Positions 27,113 to 37,529 are shown, numbered from the stretch's first letter. The stretch: 64,000 nucleotides of DNA from Paracoccus xiamenensis (GCF_011308835.1 NZ_JAAOHY010000001.1:124001-188000), one strand, 5' to 3'. The notes: a model not told the origin generated them from the letters alone. Program-made: numbers and translations.

Positions 27113-27976
27113 ATGATCCCCTTCCCCGATATCTCGCCCGAACTGTTCGTCATCCCCATCGGCGAGACGGGTCTGCCGATTCGCTGGTATGCGCTGGCTT
27201 ATCTGGCGGGGCTGGTGCTGGGGGCGCTGGCGATCTGGCGGATGATGAAATCGGACCGGATCTGGGGCGGCGCCGCACCGATGCCTGCGGCCAAGGTCGA
27301 GGACCTGCTGACCTGGATCGTGGGCGGCGTCATTCTGGGCGGGCGGCTGGGCTTCGTTCTGTTCTATCAGCCGGGCTATTACCTGACCCATCCGCTGGAA
27401 ATCCCGATGGTCTGGCGCGGCGGCATGTCCTTCCATGGCGGATTTCTGGGGGTGGTGCTGGCGTCGTGGTGGTGGGCGCGGCGCGATGGCGTGGAACCCC
27501 TGCGGCTGGCCGATGCGCTGGCGGTGGTGGCGCCGATCGGGCTGTTTTTTGGTCGCCTCGCCAATTTCATCAATGCCGAGTTGTGGGGGCGTCCGACAGA
27601 TGCGCCCTGGGGTGTGATTTTTCCCGGTGCCGCCGCCCAAAGCTGCCCCGGGGTCGAGGGGCTTTGCGCGCGCCATCCCAGCCAGCTTTACGAGGCCGGG
27701 CTGGAAGGGCTTCTGCTTGGATTGATCCTGCTGGTGCTGGTCTGGCGCGGCGGTTTGCGCCGTCCGGGGCTGGCGCTTGGCGTTTTCCTGTCGGGCTATG
27801 CGGCGGCGCGCATCTTCGTTGAATTCTTCCGCGAGGCAGACGCCCAGTTCATCACCGCCGACAGCCCGCTGGGCCGGGTGGCGCTTGGGCTGAGCATGGG
27901 CCAGCTTCTGTCCCTGCCGATGCTGGCGGTCGGGGTCTACTTTATCCTCCGCGCCCTGCGCCGCCCGGCGCGATGA
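27113..27976 (+). CDS. lgt: Prolipoprotein diacylglyceryl transferase
   Basis: A 287-residue inner-membrane enzyme that transfers diacylglycerol to the lipobox cysteine of prolipoproteins. About seven hydrophobic helices are seen. The Lgt signature is [19 protein letters not shown], and [13 protein letters not shown] follows. The ATG at 27113 begins [12 protein letters not shown], typical for the family; the frame extends upstream to 26954 without support. It overlaps midA by ATGA. Confidence 0.95.
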   Translation: MIPFPDISPELFVIPIGETGLPIRWYALAYLAGLVLGALAIWRMMKSDRIWGGAAPMPAAKVEDLLTWIVGGVILGGRLGFVLFYQPGYYLTHPLEIPMVWRGGMSFHGGFLGVVLASWWWARRDGVEPLRLADALAVVAPIGLFFGRLANFINAELWGRPTDAPWGVIFPGAAAQSCPGVEGLCARHPSQLYEAGLEGLLLGLILLVLVWRGGLRRPGLALGVFLSGYAAARIFVEFFREADAQFITADSPLGRVALGLSMGQLLSLPMLAVGVYFILRALRRPAR

Positions 27977-29037
27977 CGCCACTTGGCCGTCTGATTGCCG
28001 ATGAAATCCGCGCCAGCGGCCCGATGAGCCTGGCGCGATATATGGAGCTGTGCCTGCTGCATCCGCGCCACGGCTATTACAGCACCCGCGACCCCTTCGG
28101 CGCGGCCGGCGATTTCACCACCGCGCCCGAGATCAGCCAGATCTATGGCGAGCTGTTGGGCCTGTTTCTGGCGCAGGCCTGGCTGGATCAGGGCGCGCCC
28201 ACACCCTTTACCCTGGCCGAGATCGGGCCGGGGCGGGGTACGCTGATGGCCGATGCGCGCCGCGCCATGCGGGTGGTGCCCGGCATGGCCGAGGCCGCCC
28301 GGCTGCATCTGGTCGAGGCCTCGGCCCATTTGCAGCATGTGCAGCAGGACCGGCTGGGCGTGCTGACCCATCTGGAAAGCGTGACAGATTTTCCTGACAG
28401 CCCATTGTTCCTGCTGGCAAATGAATTCTTCGACGCGCTGCCGATCCAGCAGTTTCAGCGTGGCCCGGATGGCTGGGCCGAACGGCTGATCGGGCTTCAG
28501 GGCGACCGGTTGGCCTTCGGCCTCGGCCCGGTGATGCGGCTGGACCTGCCCGGCGCGGAAGGCGAGGTGATCGAACGCTGCCCAGCCGCCCCTGCCATCG
28601 TGACGGCCATCGCGGAACGGATTGCGGCACGGGGAGGTGTGGCGCTGTTTGTCGACTACGGCGGTTGGAACGGTCGGGGCGACACGTTTCAGGCGCTGTC
28701 AGAGCATAAGCCAGTCGATCCTCTGGCCGCGCCGGGTCAGGCTGATCTGACGGCGCATGTCGATTTCGCCCCGCTTGCGGCGGCGGCGCAGGCGGCGGGT
28801 TGTGCGGTGGGATACACCACGCAGGGCGCCTTGCTGGTGGCACTGGGGATCAATGCGCGGGCCGCCCGACTGACGGCATCCGGCGACAGCGCGGCCGCTG
28901 GGGCTGCACGACGCTTGACCCATGCCGATGAAATGGGACATTTGTTCAAGGCGCTGGCGCTGTGGCCGCAAGGGGCGCCTGCGCCCGCAGGTTTTGAACG
29001 GGCGGGCATGACACCAACATCAGATCCGAGACGATGA
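27973..29037 (+). CDS. MidA/NDUFAF7-family SAM-dependent methyltransferase
   Basis: A 354-residue class I methyltransferase. N-terminal [20 protein letters not shown] and [18 protein letters not shown] are family hallmarks, and the SAM site is [14 protein letters not shown]. The mitochondrial relative NDUFAF7 methylates an arginine in complex I subunit NDUFS2; a matching role in bacteria is an inference. It overlaps lgt and pgeF by ATGA at both ends, so the three genes form one translationally coupled unit. Confidence 0.87.
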   Translation: MTPLGRLIADEIRASGPMSLARYMELCLLHPRHGYYSTRDPFGAAGDFTTAPEISQIYGELLGLFLAQAWLDQGAPTPFTLAEIGPGRGTLMADARRAMRVVPGMAEAARLHLVEASAHLQHVQQDRLGVLTHLESVTDFPDSPLFLLANEFFDALPIQQFQRGPDGWAERLIGLQGDRLAFGLGPVMRLDLPGAEGEVIERCPAAPAIVTAIAERIAARGGVALFVDYGGWNGRGDTFQALSEHKPVDPLAAPGQADLTAHVDFAPLAAAAQAAGCAVGYTTQGALLVALGINARAARLTASGDSAAAGAARRLTHADEMGHLFKALALWPQGAPAPAGFERAGMTPTSDPRR

Positions 29038-29804
29038 AATTGACGCTGGAAATCCTGAATCACCCCCTGCTGGACGGCGTCCGGCACGGCTTCTTCACCC
29101 GCAAGGGTGGGGCCAGTTCGGGGCTTTATGCCGGGCTGAATTGCGGTCGCGGATCGAAGGATCAGCAGGATGTGGTTGAAACCAACCGCGCCCGGGTCGC
29201 CGATGCAATGGGGGTGGCGCATGACCGTTTGGCCGGGGTCCACCAGGTGCATTCGGCCGATGTGGTGGTCATTACCAGCCCGGACCAGATCAACGCTGCC
29301 GATCAGCCCGACGCTGACGCGCTGGTGACAGCGCTGCCGGGCGTGGCGCTGTCGGTGCTGACGGCGGATTGCCAGCCGGTGCTGTTCGCCGACCCCGAGG
29401 CTGGCGTGATTGGCGCCGCGCATGCCGGTTGGAAGGGCGCGCTGTCCGGCGTGCTGGAGGCTACGGCAGATGCCATGCGCGATCTGGGCGCGACCCGCAT
29501 CCGCGCGGTAATCGGACCGACGATTTCGCAGCGCGCCTATGAGGTGGGTTGGGACTTCATGGAGAACTTTACCGCCGAAGACCCGGAATATCAGCGCTTT
29601 TTCTCGAACGGGCCAGCCGATAAACCGGTCTTTGACTTGCCCGGCTTCGGCCTGTCGCGTCTGCGCGCGGCGGGGGGCGAGGCGCAGTGGATCGGCCATT
29701 GCACCTATTCCGACCCGGAACGTTTCTTTTCCTATCGCCGCAGCACCCATCTGGGCGAACCCGATTACGGGCGGCTGATTTCGGCCATCGCGCTGCCTGG
29801 GTGA
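29034..29804 (+). CDS. pgeF: PgeF/YfiH-family laccase-domain protein
   Basis: A 256-residue protein of the polyphenol-oxidase (laccase domain) family. Copper/zinc-type ligands are visible in VHQVHSADVV, LTADCQPVLF and AAHAGWKGAL, and RAVIGPTISQRAYEVG is typical. In E. coli PgeF removes mis-inserted L-serine from peptidoglycan precursors; whether this one does so is inferred. It ends the lgt-midA-pgeF chain. Confidence 0.87.
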   Translation: MKLTLEILNHPLLDGVRHGFFTRKGGASSGLYAGLNCGRGSKDQQDVVETNRARVADAMGVAHDRLAGVHQVHSADVVVITSPDQINAADQPDADALVTALPGVALSVLTADCQPVLFADPEAGVIGAAHAGWKGALSGVLEATADAMRDLGATRIRAVIGPTISQRAYEVGWDFMENFTAEDPEYQRFFSNGPADKPVFDLPGFGLSRLRAAGGEAQWIGHCTYSDPERFFSYRRSTHLGEPDYGRLISAIALPG

Positions 29805-29991
29805 CGAGCGAAACGGGTGTATTGCAACCGTAGATAGACCGGCGTCTGACTTCCGGTGGTTTGGCTGGCTTCAATCTTTGGGGGGAATTGATGACGGCGA
29901 TGCGAAGGGTCGGTCCTGCACATCGCGCAAACCGCCGAGGCTAAATGACGGTCGCGCGACCATCACCACAATTCTTGTCAGAAGTTTGGCG

Positions 29992-30027
29992 GACATTCGC
30001 GATTCGAGGAATCCGAACGCGAATGTC
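29992..30027. terminator. Long hairpin 10 bases after the 82-residue gene
   Basis: GACATTCGCG pairs exactly with CGCGAATGTC, and an inner TTCG/CGAA extends the stem. It lies downstream of the minus-strand small gene and may end its transcript, though no T-run follows. A 12-base perfect palindrome GGTCGCGCGACC lies nearby at 29950-29961. The rest of the 29805-30036 gap shows no gene. Confidence 0.45.
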
Positions 30028-30036
30028 TACGCTTGA

Positions 30037-30285
30037 CTAGGAGTGTTGGGTTTGTGCTGGACGGAACTCGTGTTTATTGATCGCCGCTCTCATCGCCCAC
30101 AAACTGACAGGTATTGCCACGAGACCACCTGCAATGCTTCCCCAAAGGCCGCCAGCTTCAGGATGGCCCAACATACCAGCGGCAAGTCCGGCAATGGCTC
30201 CGGCGATGAAGCCCGCAACAGTCCCAAAAATGAATGACCGCCAAGTCATGCTCCACCAGATCGGCAACACTTCTCTGTAAGTCAT
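30037..30285 (-). CDS. Small glycine-rich two-helix membrane protein
   Basis: An 82-residue protein with two predicted membrane helices (about 17-41 and 46-66). The first (FGTVAGFIAGAIAGLAAGML) and the turn after it have a glycine-zipper pattern. The tail is KHEFRPAQTQHS. A GGAAT site precedes the ATG. The region around and upstream of it is clearly AT-richer than its neighbours, hinting at a different origin. No function can be assigned. Confidence 0.6.
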   Translation of the reverse strand: MTYREVLPIWWSMTWRSFIFGTVAGFIAGAIAGLAAGMLGHPEAGGLWGSIAGGLVAIPVSLWAMRAAINKHEFRPAQTQHS

Positions 30286-30429
30286 ATTCCGTCTTTCTTA
30301 TTAAGAACTTATCGAATATTCATTCAACTTACAGAAATAGTCAAGATTTGTTCGCGCCAACACTTAGGCTGACCTTTTGGGGTGACGATCTTGGCGTTTG
30401 GCGGAAATCTGAGGGTATCGAGACCCGCG

Positions 30430-30927
30430 TCAGGACAAAGGCGGCCTGCCGTCAGTGCCGTCAAAAGGAATCCCCGGCTCATCCTTCGCCACGCGGATCA
30501 CCAGCGAGGTCTTGACCGAAGCCACATTCGGCGCGGCGGTCAGGTCATGGGTCAGGAAATTCTGAAAGCTGGTCAGGTCCGGGGCCACGCATTTCAGGAT
30601 AAAGTCGATTTCGCCGTTCAGCATGTGGCATTCGCGGACCAGCGGCCAGACGCGGGCGCGTTCCTCGAAAGCGGCCAGATCGCGCTCGGATTGGCTCTGC
30701 AGGCGAACCATGGCGAAGACCTGCACCTCGAACCCAAGGCTGCGGGGGTCGATCTCGGCGTGATAGCCGCGGATATAGCCGGCGTCCTCCAGCACGCGGA
30801 CGCGACGCAGGCAGGGCGGGGCGGAAATGCCGACGCGGCGGGCCAGTTCGACATTGGTCATGCGGCCGTCCGCCTGCAGCTCGGCCAGGATCTTGCGGTC
30901 GATCTCGTCCAGCTTGGTGCCGTGCAT
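30430..30927 (-). CDS. Lrp/AsnC-family transcriptional regulator
   Basis: A 165-residue regulator. The N-terminal winged helix reads LDEIDRKILAELQADGRMTN and RRVGISAPPCLRRVRVLEDA. The C-terminal RAM domain (about 70-155) has FAMVRLQSQSERDLAAFE and GEIDFILKCVAPDL, which binds amino acids and forms octamers. It is divergent from trxB, the same arrangement as lrp-trxB in enteric bacteria. A CAATATTG palindrome in the shared gap is a candidate operator. Confidence 0.9.
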   Translation of the reverse strand: MHGTKLDEIDRKILAELQADGRMTNVELARRVGISAPPCLRRVRVLEDAGYIRGYHAEIDPRSLGFEVQVFAMVRLQSQSERDLAAFEERARVWPLVRECHMLNGEIDFILKCVAPDLTSFQNFLTHDLTAAPNVASVKTSLVIRVAKDEPGIPFDGTDGRPPLS

Positions 30928-30980
30928 GTCAATTCCTTCCTTGAATTGTGCGTGAACGTATACCTGAGGTCCTATCTGCG

Positions 30981-30988
30981 CAATATTG
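30981..30988. promoter_or_regulatory. Candidate Lrp site in the lrp-trxB gap
   Basis: CAATATTG is a perfect palindrome with an AT core in GCGCAATATTGTTTCG. Lrp sites have AT-rich cores with flanking C/G, so this fits loosely. It is 54 bases from the lrp start and 91 from trxB. Confidence 0.3.
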
Positions 30989-31045
30989 TTTCGTGAGGGT
31001 GCGGCGATACGGCAGGCGATTGAAGACGGGGCCAGCCTGCACTAG

Positions 31046-32068
<1,023 letters not shown>

Positions 32069-32069
32069 T

Positions 32070-32570
32070 ATGGCCCGCGTCATCGTCGATGACCGGATGC
32101 AACAGGGCTATGCCTATGATCTGTCCGCGCCTGCGGGGGCAGATTTCGATGAAGGCTTCACCCCGGACCTGATCCCGGCCGAGATGCTTCGGCTGGGGGT
32201 TTTTGGCGGCTGTTACATGACCGATTGCCGGGATGAGTTTCCGGCCGAGTGGTTCAAGGGCGCGAAGCTGTCGCCCGGCAAGCCCGACGCAAAGCTGAAC
32301 TATTTCGGCATCAAGGCCAGCCAGCCGCTGTCGGAATGGCGCCGCAAGGGCTGGCTGCACCCGGATGATCCGCGCGGCTGGTTTCAGTGGTATTGCCGTT
32401 ATTGGATGGGCCGGCGTCACGATGACGACGCCCGCCAGATCGGGCGCTGGCGGGCCATTCGTCGCCATGTCGGGCAGCTGCGCCGGGCCTGCGATCCGGG
32501 CGATCTGTTCTGCCGCCCGCGCCAGCGTCAGGCACTGCTGCATTGGGCTTATGACAGCCGCAAGCTGTAG
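32070..32570 (+). CDS. Conserved protein of unknown function, coupled to trxB
   Basis: A 166-residue soluble protein starting one base after the trxB stop. It has dense aromatic, glycine and cysteine motifs: LRLGVFGGCYMTDCRDEFP, LNYFGIKASQPLSEWRRKG and DPRGWFQWYCRYWMGRR. The C-terminal half is rich in Arg and His. The pattern looks like a conserved enzyme-like family, but I cannot name a function. A redox link is suggested only by position and by the cysteines. Confidence 0.7.
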   Translation: MARVIVDDRMQQGYAYDLSAPAGADFDEGFTPDLIPAEMLRLGVFGGCYMTDCRDEFPAEWFKGAKLSPGKPDAKLNYFGIKASQPLSEWRRKGWLHPDDPRGWFQWYCRYWMGRRHDDDARQIGRWRAIRRHVGQLRRACDPGDLFCRPRQRQALLHWAYDSRKL

Positions 32571-32575
32571 GGGGC

Positions 32576-32875
32576 TCAGGGCGCTTTGTAGCCGGGGGCG
32601 TCCCAAGCCTTGCCGTCGCCTTCCCGCTCGTCCTTGTCCTTGCGCATGAGCCACGCCGCTGCGAACAGGCTGTCGCTCTGGCTCAGCTCGGCTGAAAGCT
32701 GCTGCATATCCTGGGGCGAGCGGATGACCTGCGCCTGTACCAGCATCGGCAGCACTGCCGAGGGCATGACATAAAGCCTGCCGCCCGAACATTGCTGCGC
32801 CTGATCCAGCGCCTGGCGGATGTCGGGCGCCTTCGCAGCGCCCTCACCAATATAGACAAGGACCTCGTCGGTCAT
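32576..32875 (-). CDS. Small protein, partner of the metzincin protease gene
   Basis: A 99-residue protein with no signal peptide or membrane helix. It has an alpha-helical middle (PDIRQALDQAQQCSG, QDMQQLSAELSQSDSL) and a charged tail KDKDEREGDGK. Its start overlaps the protease stop by ATGA, so the pair should be translated together. I do not recognise the family. An inhibitor, chaperone or immunity role for the protease is a guess from the layout. Confidence 0.6.
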   Translation of the reverse strand: MTDEVLVYIGEGAAKAPDIRQALDQAQQCSGGRLYVMPSAVLPMLVQAQVIRSPQDMQQLSAELSQSDSLFAAAWLMRKDKDEREGDGKAWDAPGYKAP

Positions 32876-33954
32876 GCGATCGGTACTCCGTTCCGGTCGG
32901 GCAGGCCGTCATAGCCGAGATGCAGCTTCGTTGCCGCGCACATCGCCCAGTCATTGGACTGCATGATGCATTTTTCCCCGCCGTTCGGTGCGCAGGTGGC
33001 GCAATTCCGGTTCGGCTCGCCGAAATGACCCCAAGCACCGCCGCAATCGCAGCCCGACTGGGCGTATTCGTCAGGGGCGTTGAAGATATGGCCGGTCTCA
33101 TGGGCGAAAACCCGGTCGATCTGGTCCGGCCCCCAGCCGTCATTGTCGAAATGCATCACCAGACGCGGCCCTCCCAGCCGGGCATAGGCGAAATGCGCGA
33201 TCCTGTACTTGGTGAAGAACGCGACATAGGCCCAGTCCGTTCCGTGCTTCTGGCGCAGTGCCTCGGCATAGGCAGCGGTGCCGGCATCGCCGGGGGCATG
33301 GCCAAGCTGTTCCAGCGCGGCATCGCGCCATGGTGCTTCGTAGGCGTCGAAATCATTGCCCGAGGTGACTTCTGCCGCGTCGACGGTCAGCAGCTCGATA
33401 TCATGGACGAAGGTCACACCCTTTTTCGGGGCCTCATTGGCCAGAAATGAGAGCCCGTTCTGAACCTCGGCCACGACAAGGGTCTGGTCCTCAGCGCTGA
33501 AAACCAACTGCGGTTGCGGGCCGCTGACGATGACAAGGCCCACGGCGACACGCCCGGTCAGCCGCGCCGACAGCGGGGTTGCGATCGGTGCGCCGGGCTG
33601 GGCCGGGCGGTTTTCGACCATGGCCATGCCGGGCGGGTGGATCGGACCGGGGCCATCGCCCGGCGCGCCTTCCCAGGACAGCCCCTGAAAGCGGCGGTCC
33701 TGCTTCTTGGCGCGGGCTTGCGCGCTGTTTCGGCGTTCAAAGCCGCGCCGTCCAAGCGCCTCGGTCGGGGTCAGTTCGGCCCCGGGCGCGGCATCGGGCA
33801 CGGGCGACTGGGTAACCGAGCCGGGAAAATCGACGATGGCAAGGCGGCCATATTGGTGAAAGATCGGGGCGCTGCGCTGGCTGCTGCCCATCTCGGGTGC
33901 ATGGCTGTCGGCGGAAAAGATCAGAATTTCATTCGTTTCAAGATCGGCCGTCAT
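32872..33954 (-). CDS. Snapalysin-like metzincin zinc protease
   Basis: A 360-residue protein. The zinc site AHETGHIFNAPDEY gives ligands His285, His289 and probably Asp295 with catalytic Glu286, the HExxHxxxxxD pattern of metzincins such as snapalysin. A Met-turn candidate KCIMQSND follows at about 328-335. Six cysteines (302, 304, 318, 321, 329, 339) cluster around the site and may bind metal or form disulfides. The N-terminal 130 residues are Pro/Ala-rich and low-complexity. No signal peptide is seen. Substrate and location are unknown. Confidence 0.72.
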   Translation of the reverse strand: MTADLETNEILIFSADSHAPEMGSSQRSAPIFHQYGRLAIVDFPGSVTQSPVPDAAPGAELTPTEALGRRGFERRNSAQARAKKQDRRFQGLSWEGAPGDGPGPIHPPGMAMVENRPAQPGAPIATPLSARLTGRVAVGLVIVSGPQPQLVFSAEDQTLVVAEVQNGLSFLANEAPKKGVTFVHDIELLTVDAAEVTSGNDFDAYEAPWRDAALEQLGHAPGDAGTAAYAEALRQKHGTDWAYVAFFTKYRIAHFAYARLGGPRLVMHFDNDGWGPDQIDRVFAHETGHIFNAPDEYAQSGCDCGGAWGHFGEPNRNCATCAPNGGEKCIMQSNDWAMCAATKLHLGYDGLPDRNGVPIA

Positions 33955-34159
33955 ATGTTCGGCTCCCTTCGACTGAAATGGAAGGGCAATCTAGCACGAA
34001 ACGGAAACAGAGGATGTGACAATCGCGCGACGCCCCATTGCGCAGTCGTCAATACTGTTGAAACCTATTCGGTGTAGGGCTATGGCGACCCCGAGCCGGC
34101 GTCCGACCATGTTTCAAGGGGCGCTTGACGGTATTCCTATATCAGACCGAGCATCCGCG

Positions 34160-35875
34160 ATGACCGCTGCAAATCACACCCCGATCCCCGAACTTTTCGT
34201 TTCCCCCGAAGCCGCCTCGGCGTTGAAGGACGAAGCCGGCAATATGCCCAGCTGGGACCTGACCCAGCGGCAGGCCTGCGACCTTGAATTGCTGATGAAT
34301 GGCGGTTTCAACCCGCTGAAGGGCTTCCTGACCGAAGCCGACTATAACAGCGTCGTCAATGACATGCGGCTGGCCGACGGCACGCTGTGGCCGATGCCGA
34401 TCACGCTGGACGTGTCGGAAAGCTTCGCCGAAGGGATCGAGCCCGGCACCGATATCGCGCTGCGCGATCAGGAAGGCGTGATTCTGGCGGTGATGTCGGT
34501 CACTGACAAATGGATCCCGAACAAGAAGCTGGAGGCCGAGAGGGTCTTTGGTGCGGGCCACGACGATCTGGCGCATCCGGCCATCAATTATCTGCACAAC
34601 AGTGCCGGCAAGGTCTATCTCGGCGGTCCGGTGAAGGGCCTGCAGCCGCAGATCCATTATGATTTCCGCGGGCGTCGCAACACCCCGAACGAGCTGCGCG
34701 CGATGTTCAAGAAGCTGGGCTGGCGCAAGGTCGTGGTCTTCCAGACCCGCAACCCGCTGCACCGCGCCCATCAGGAACTGACCTTCCGCGCCGCGCGTGA
34801 AGCGCAGGCCAACCTGATGATCCACCCGGTTGTCGGCATGACCAAACCGGGCGATGTCGACCACTTCACCCGCGTCCGCTGCTATGAAGCGGTGCTGGAC
34901 AAATATCCGCAGGCGACCACGACGCTGTCGCTGCTGAATCTGGCCATGCGCATGGCCGGCCCGCGCGAGGCGGTGTGGCACGGCATCATCCGCCGCAACC
35001 ATGGCGCGACCCATTTCATCGTCGGCCGCGATCATGCCGGTCCCGGCAAGAACAGCCAGGGCGTCGATTTCTACGGCCCCTATGACGCGCAGGAACTGTT
35101 CCGCAAACACGAAGACGAGATCGGCGTGAAAATGGTCGATTTCAAGCACATGGTCTATGTGCAGGAACGCGCCCAATACGAACCGGCCGACGAGATCGAG
35201 GAAGGCGTGACCGTCCTGAACATCTCGGGGACCGAACTGCGCCGCCGTCTGCGCGAGGGGCTGGAGATCCCGGAATGGTTCTCTTTCCCCGAGGTGGTCA
35301 AGGAATTGCGCCGCAACTCTCCGCCCCGCGCACAGCAGGGCTTCACGGTGTTCTTTACCGGCCTGTCGGGCTCGGGCAAGTCGACCATCGCCAATGCGCT
35401 GATGGTCAAGCTGATGGAAATGGGCGGCCGTCCGGTCACGCTGCTGGATGGCGACGTGGTGCGTAAGCACCTGTCCTCTGAACTGGGCTTTTCCAAGGAA
35501 CACCGCGACATCAACATCAAGCGCATCGGCTATGTCGCGTCCGAGATCACCAAGAATGGCGGCATCGCCATCTGCGCCCCGATCGCGCCCTATACCGCGA
35601 CCCGCCGCGCGGTGCGCGAAATGGTCGAAGCCGGCGGCGCCTTTGTCGAGATCCATGTCGCAACCCCGCTGGAGGAATGCGAACGCCGCGACCGCAAGGG
35701 GCTGTACAAGCTGGCGCGTGAGGGCAAGATCAAGGAATTCACCGGCATCTCTGACCCTTACGAAGAACCCAAAGCGCCTGAACTGCGTGTCGATACCACC
35801 GATATCGACGTCGACAACGCCGCCCATCAGGTGCTGTTGAAGCTGGAACAGATGGGCCTGATCGGCTTGCGCTGA
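34160..35875 (+). CDS. Bifunctional sulfate adenylyltransferase / adenylylsulfate kinase
   Basis: A 571-residue fusion that activates sulfate to APS and then to PAPS. Residues 1-385 are ATP sulfurylase, with QTRNPLHRAHQE (HxxH) and GRDHAGPG. Residues 390-571 are APS kinase with P-loop FTGLSGSGKSTIANAL and DGDVVRKHLSSELGFS. The ATG at 34160 was chosen; the frame runs to 34016 through non-conserved sequence. It is the single-chain arrangement rather than CysDN. It stands alone with a 205-base leader region. Confidence 0.94.
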   Translation: MTAANHTPIPELFVSPEAASALKDEAGNMPSWDLTQRQACDLELLMNGGFNPLKGFLTEADYNSVVNDMRLADGTLWPMPITLDVSESFAEGIEPGTDIALRDQEGVILAVMSVTDKWIPNKKLEAERVFGAGHDDLAHPAINYLHNSAGKVYLGGPVKGLQPQIHYDFRGRRNTPNELRAMFKKLGWRKVVVFQTRNPLHRAHQELTFRAAREAQANLMIHPVVGMTKPGDVDHFTRVRCYEAVLDKYPQATTTLSLLNLAMRMAGPREAVWHGIIRRNHGATHFIVGRDHAGPGKNSQGVDFYGPYDAQELFRKHEDEIGVKMVDFKHMVYVQERAQYEPADEIEEGVTVLNISGTELRRRLREGLEIPEWFSFPEVVKELRRNSPPRAQQGFTVFFTGLSGSGKSTIANALMVKLMEMGGRPVTLLDGDVVRKHLSSELGFSKEHRDINIKRIGYVASEITKNGGIAICAPIAPYTATRRAVREMVEAGGAFVEIHVATPLEECERRDRKGLYKLAREGKIKEFTGISDPYEEPKAPELRVDTTDIDVDNAAHQVLLKLEQMGLIGLR

Positions 35876-35940
35876 TCGCCGATTGAACCGATACCCGCGC
35901 CGGGCCATGATGGCCCGGCGTTTGCATATCCGGGGGGCGC

Positions 35941-36720
35941 ATGTCGGAAATCGTCAATATCATCTGCATCAAATGGGGCACGATGTACGGGGCCGAGGAT
36001 GTGAACCGGCTTTACCGTCAGGTGCGCCGCCATCTTGCCCGCCCGCATCGCTTTGTCTGCTTTACCGATGATACCGCCGGCATCGACGCGGGCGTCGATT
36101 GCCAGCCGCTGCCCGAACTGGGCCTGCCGGAGGGTCACGGCGATACCCGTTGGCGCAAACTGGCGCTGTTTCGCCGCGATCTGGGCGGCATGACCGGGCA
36201 GGTGGCGCTGTTTCTGGACCTCGATCTGGTGGTCGTGGACGATCTGGCGCCCTTTTTCGACCTGCCGGGGGATTACTTCATCATCCGCGACGACGACCTG
36301 TTCCGCGCAAAGCCCCTGCGCAAGGTGAATGCCGAACGCGACCGCTTCCTGCATTCGGTCGGCAATTCTTCGGTCTTCCGCTATGTCGTGGGCGATCACA
36401 CCTATATTCTGGACGCCTATCTGGCCGATCCCAAGGCCACGACCTCGAATTACGAGATCTCCCAGCAGTTTCAATCGGCGCAGCTGGCGAAACATGGGCA
36501 TCTGAACTACTGGCCGAAGGGCTGGGTGGTCAGCTTCAAGAATGATTGCGTCCCGCGGAATTTCCTTAGCTTTCTCAGCGATCCGAAACTGCCTGAGGGC
36601 GCGAAGATCGTGGCCTTTGCCGGCAACCCGAAGATGGAGGATGTCTTCGCCGGACACGGCGGCAAATGGTATCGCCGCATCGGTAACATCGATTGGCTGC
36701 GCAAGGCGTGGCAGGGATGA
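35941..36720 (+). CDS. Glycosyltransferase-like protein (paralog A)
   Basis: A 259-residue cytoplasmic protein. It opens with VNIICIKWGTMYGAEDVNRL and RFVCFTDDTAG and has a DxD-type metal/nucleotide site in ALFLDLDLVVVDD. It is clearly related to the protein at 50839-51636 (ICIKWG, VNR, CFTD, DLD, WPKGWVVSF). That suggests a small sugar- or nucleotide-sugar-using family in this genome. Substrate unknown. Its stop overlaps the next gene by ATGA. Confidence 0.72.
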   Translation: MSEIVNIICIKWGTMYGAEDVNRLYRQVRRHLARPHRFVCFTDDTAGIDAGVDCQPLPELGLPEGHGDTRWRKLALFRRDLGGMTGQVALFLDLDLVVVDDLAPFFDLPGDYFIIRDDDLFRAKPLRKVNAERDRFLHSVGNSSVFRYVVGDHTYILDAYLADPKATTSNYEISQQFQSAQLAKHGHLNYWPKGWVVSFKNDCVPRNFLSFLSDPKLPEGAKIVAFAGNPKMEDVFAGHGGKWYRRIGNIDWLRKAWQG

Positions 36721-37529
36721 TCGCCGACGCCTTCCGGCGCTGGAAACACGCCCGCCGCATCCGCGCCGCCGAGGCAGAGATCGCGGCGCGCAGCTTTTCG
36801 CCCGCGCCGCATGGGCTGAATGCGCCGCTGGTTGTCAGCCTGACCAGCTATGGCCCGCGCCTGTCCGTGGTGGGCAAGGTGCTGCAATCGCTGATGCGCC
36901 AGACGGTGGCGGCGGATCGGGTCATCCTGTGGCTGGCAGAGGCGGATATGGCGAAGCTGCCGCAGGAGATTGCCGGGCTGGGAGTGGAAATCCGGGTCTG
37001 CCCCGACTGGCGATCCTACAAGAAGATCGTGCCGACCCTGCAGGAGGCCCCGGGCAGCTATATCGTCACGGCAGATGACGATGTCTATTACGGCCCCGGC
37101 TGGCTGGAGGGGCTGGTCGCCGCCGCCGATACGGGCGTCGCCTGCCACCGTGCGCATCGGGTCACGCTGGACGGGCAGGGGCGGCCGCGGGCCTATGATG
37201 ACTGGGACCGCCATATCACCGCGCCGGCGACCGGCCCGCTGATCTTTCCGACCGGCGTAGGGGGCGTTCTATACGCGCCGAACGCCTTTCATCCCGATGT
37301 CACCGACGCGGAAAAATTCATGCGCCTTGCGCCCTCGGCCGACGATGTCTGGCTGTATTGGATGCATCGCCTGCGCGGATCGCGACCGCAGAAGGTCGGC
37401 GGCCGTTTCCGGGTGATCGAATGGCCCGGCAGTCAGGCGGAAAATCTGCGCGCCAGCAATCTGGGCACGGGCGGAAATGATCGCGCGATTGCGGCGATGC
37501 TGGCGGAATACGGCTGGCCGGAGGGCTAG
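36717..37529 (+). CDS. Glycosyltransferase family 2-like protein
   Basis: A 270-residue protein. The start of the fold is LVVSLTSYGPRLSVVGKVLQ, with the metal-binding DDD in YIVTADDDVYYGPGWLEGLV. SADDVWLYWMHRLRG lies near the catalytic-base position. It looks like a compact GT-A enzyme. It is coupled to paralog A by ATGA overlap, so the two probably act in the same glycan pathway, perhaps capsule or exopolysaccharide. Confidence 0.72.
   Translation: MIADAFRRWKHARRIRAAEAEIAARSFSPAPHGLNAPLVVSLTSYGPRLSVVGKVLQSLMRQTVAADRVILWLAEADMAKLPQEIAGLGVEIRVCPDWRSYKKIVPTLQEAPGSYIVTADDDVYYGPGWLEGLVAAADTGVACHRAHRVTLDGQGRPRAYDDWDRHITAPATGPLIFPTGVGGVLYAPNAFHPDVTDAEKFMRLAPSADDVWLYWMHRLRGSRPQKVGGRFRVIEWPGSQAENLRASNLGTGGNDRAIAAMLAEYGWPEG

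Noticed and set aside
34142..35908. 588-codon minus-strand frame opposite the ATP sulfurylase/APS kinase
   Set aside because: Antisense shadow of a clear two-domain enzyme.
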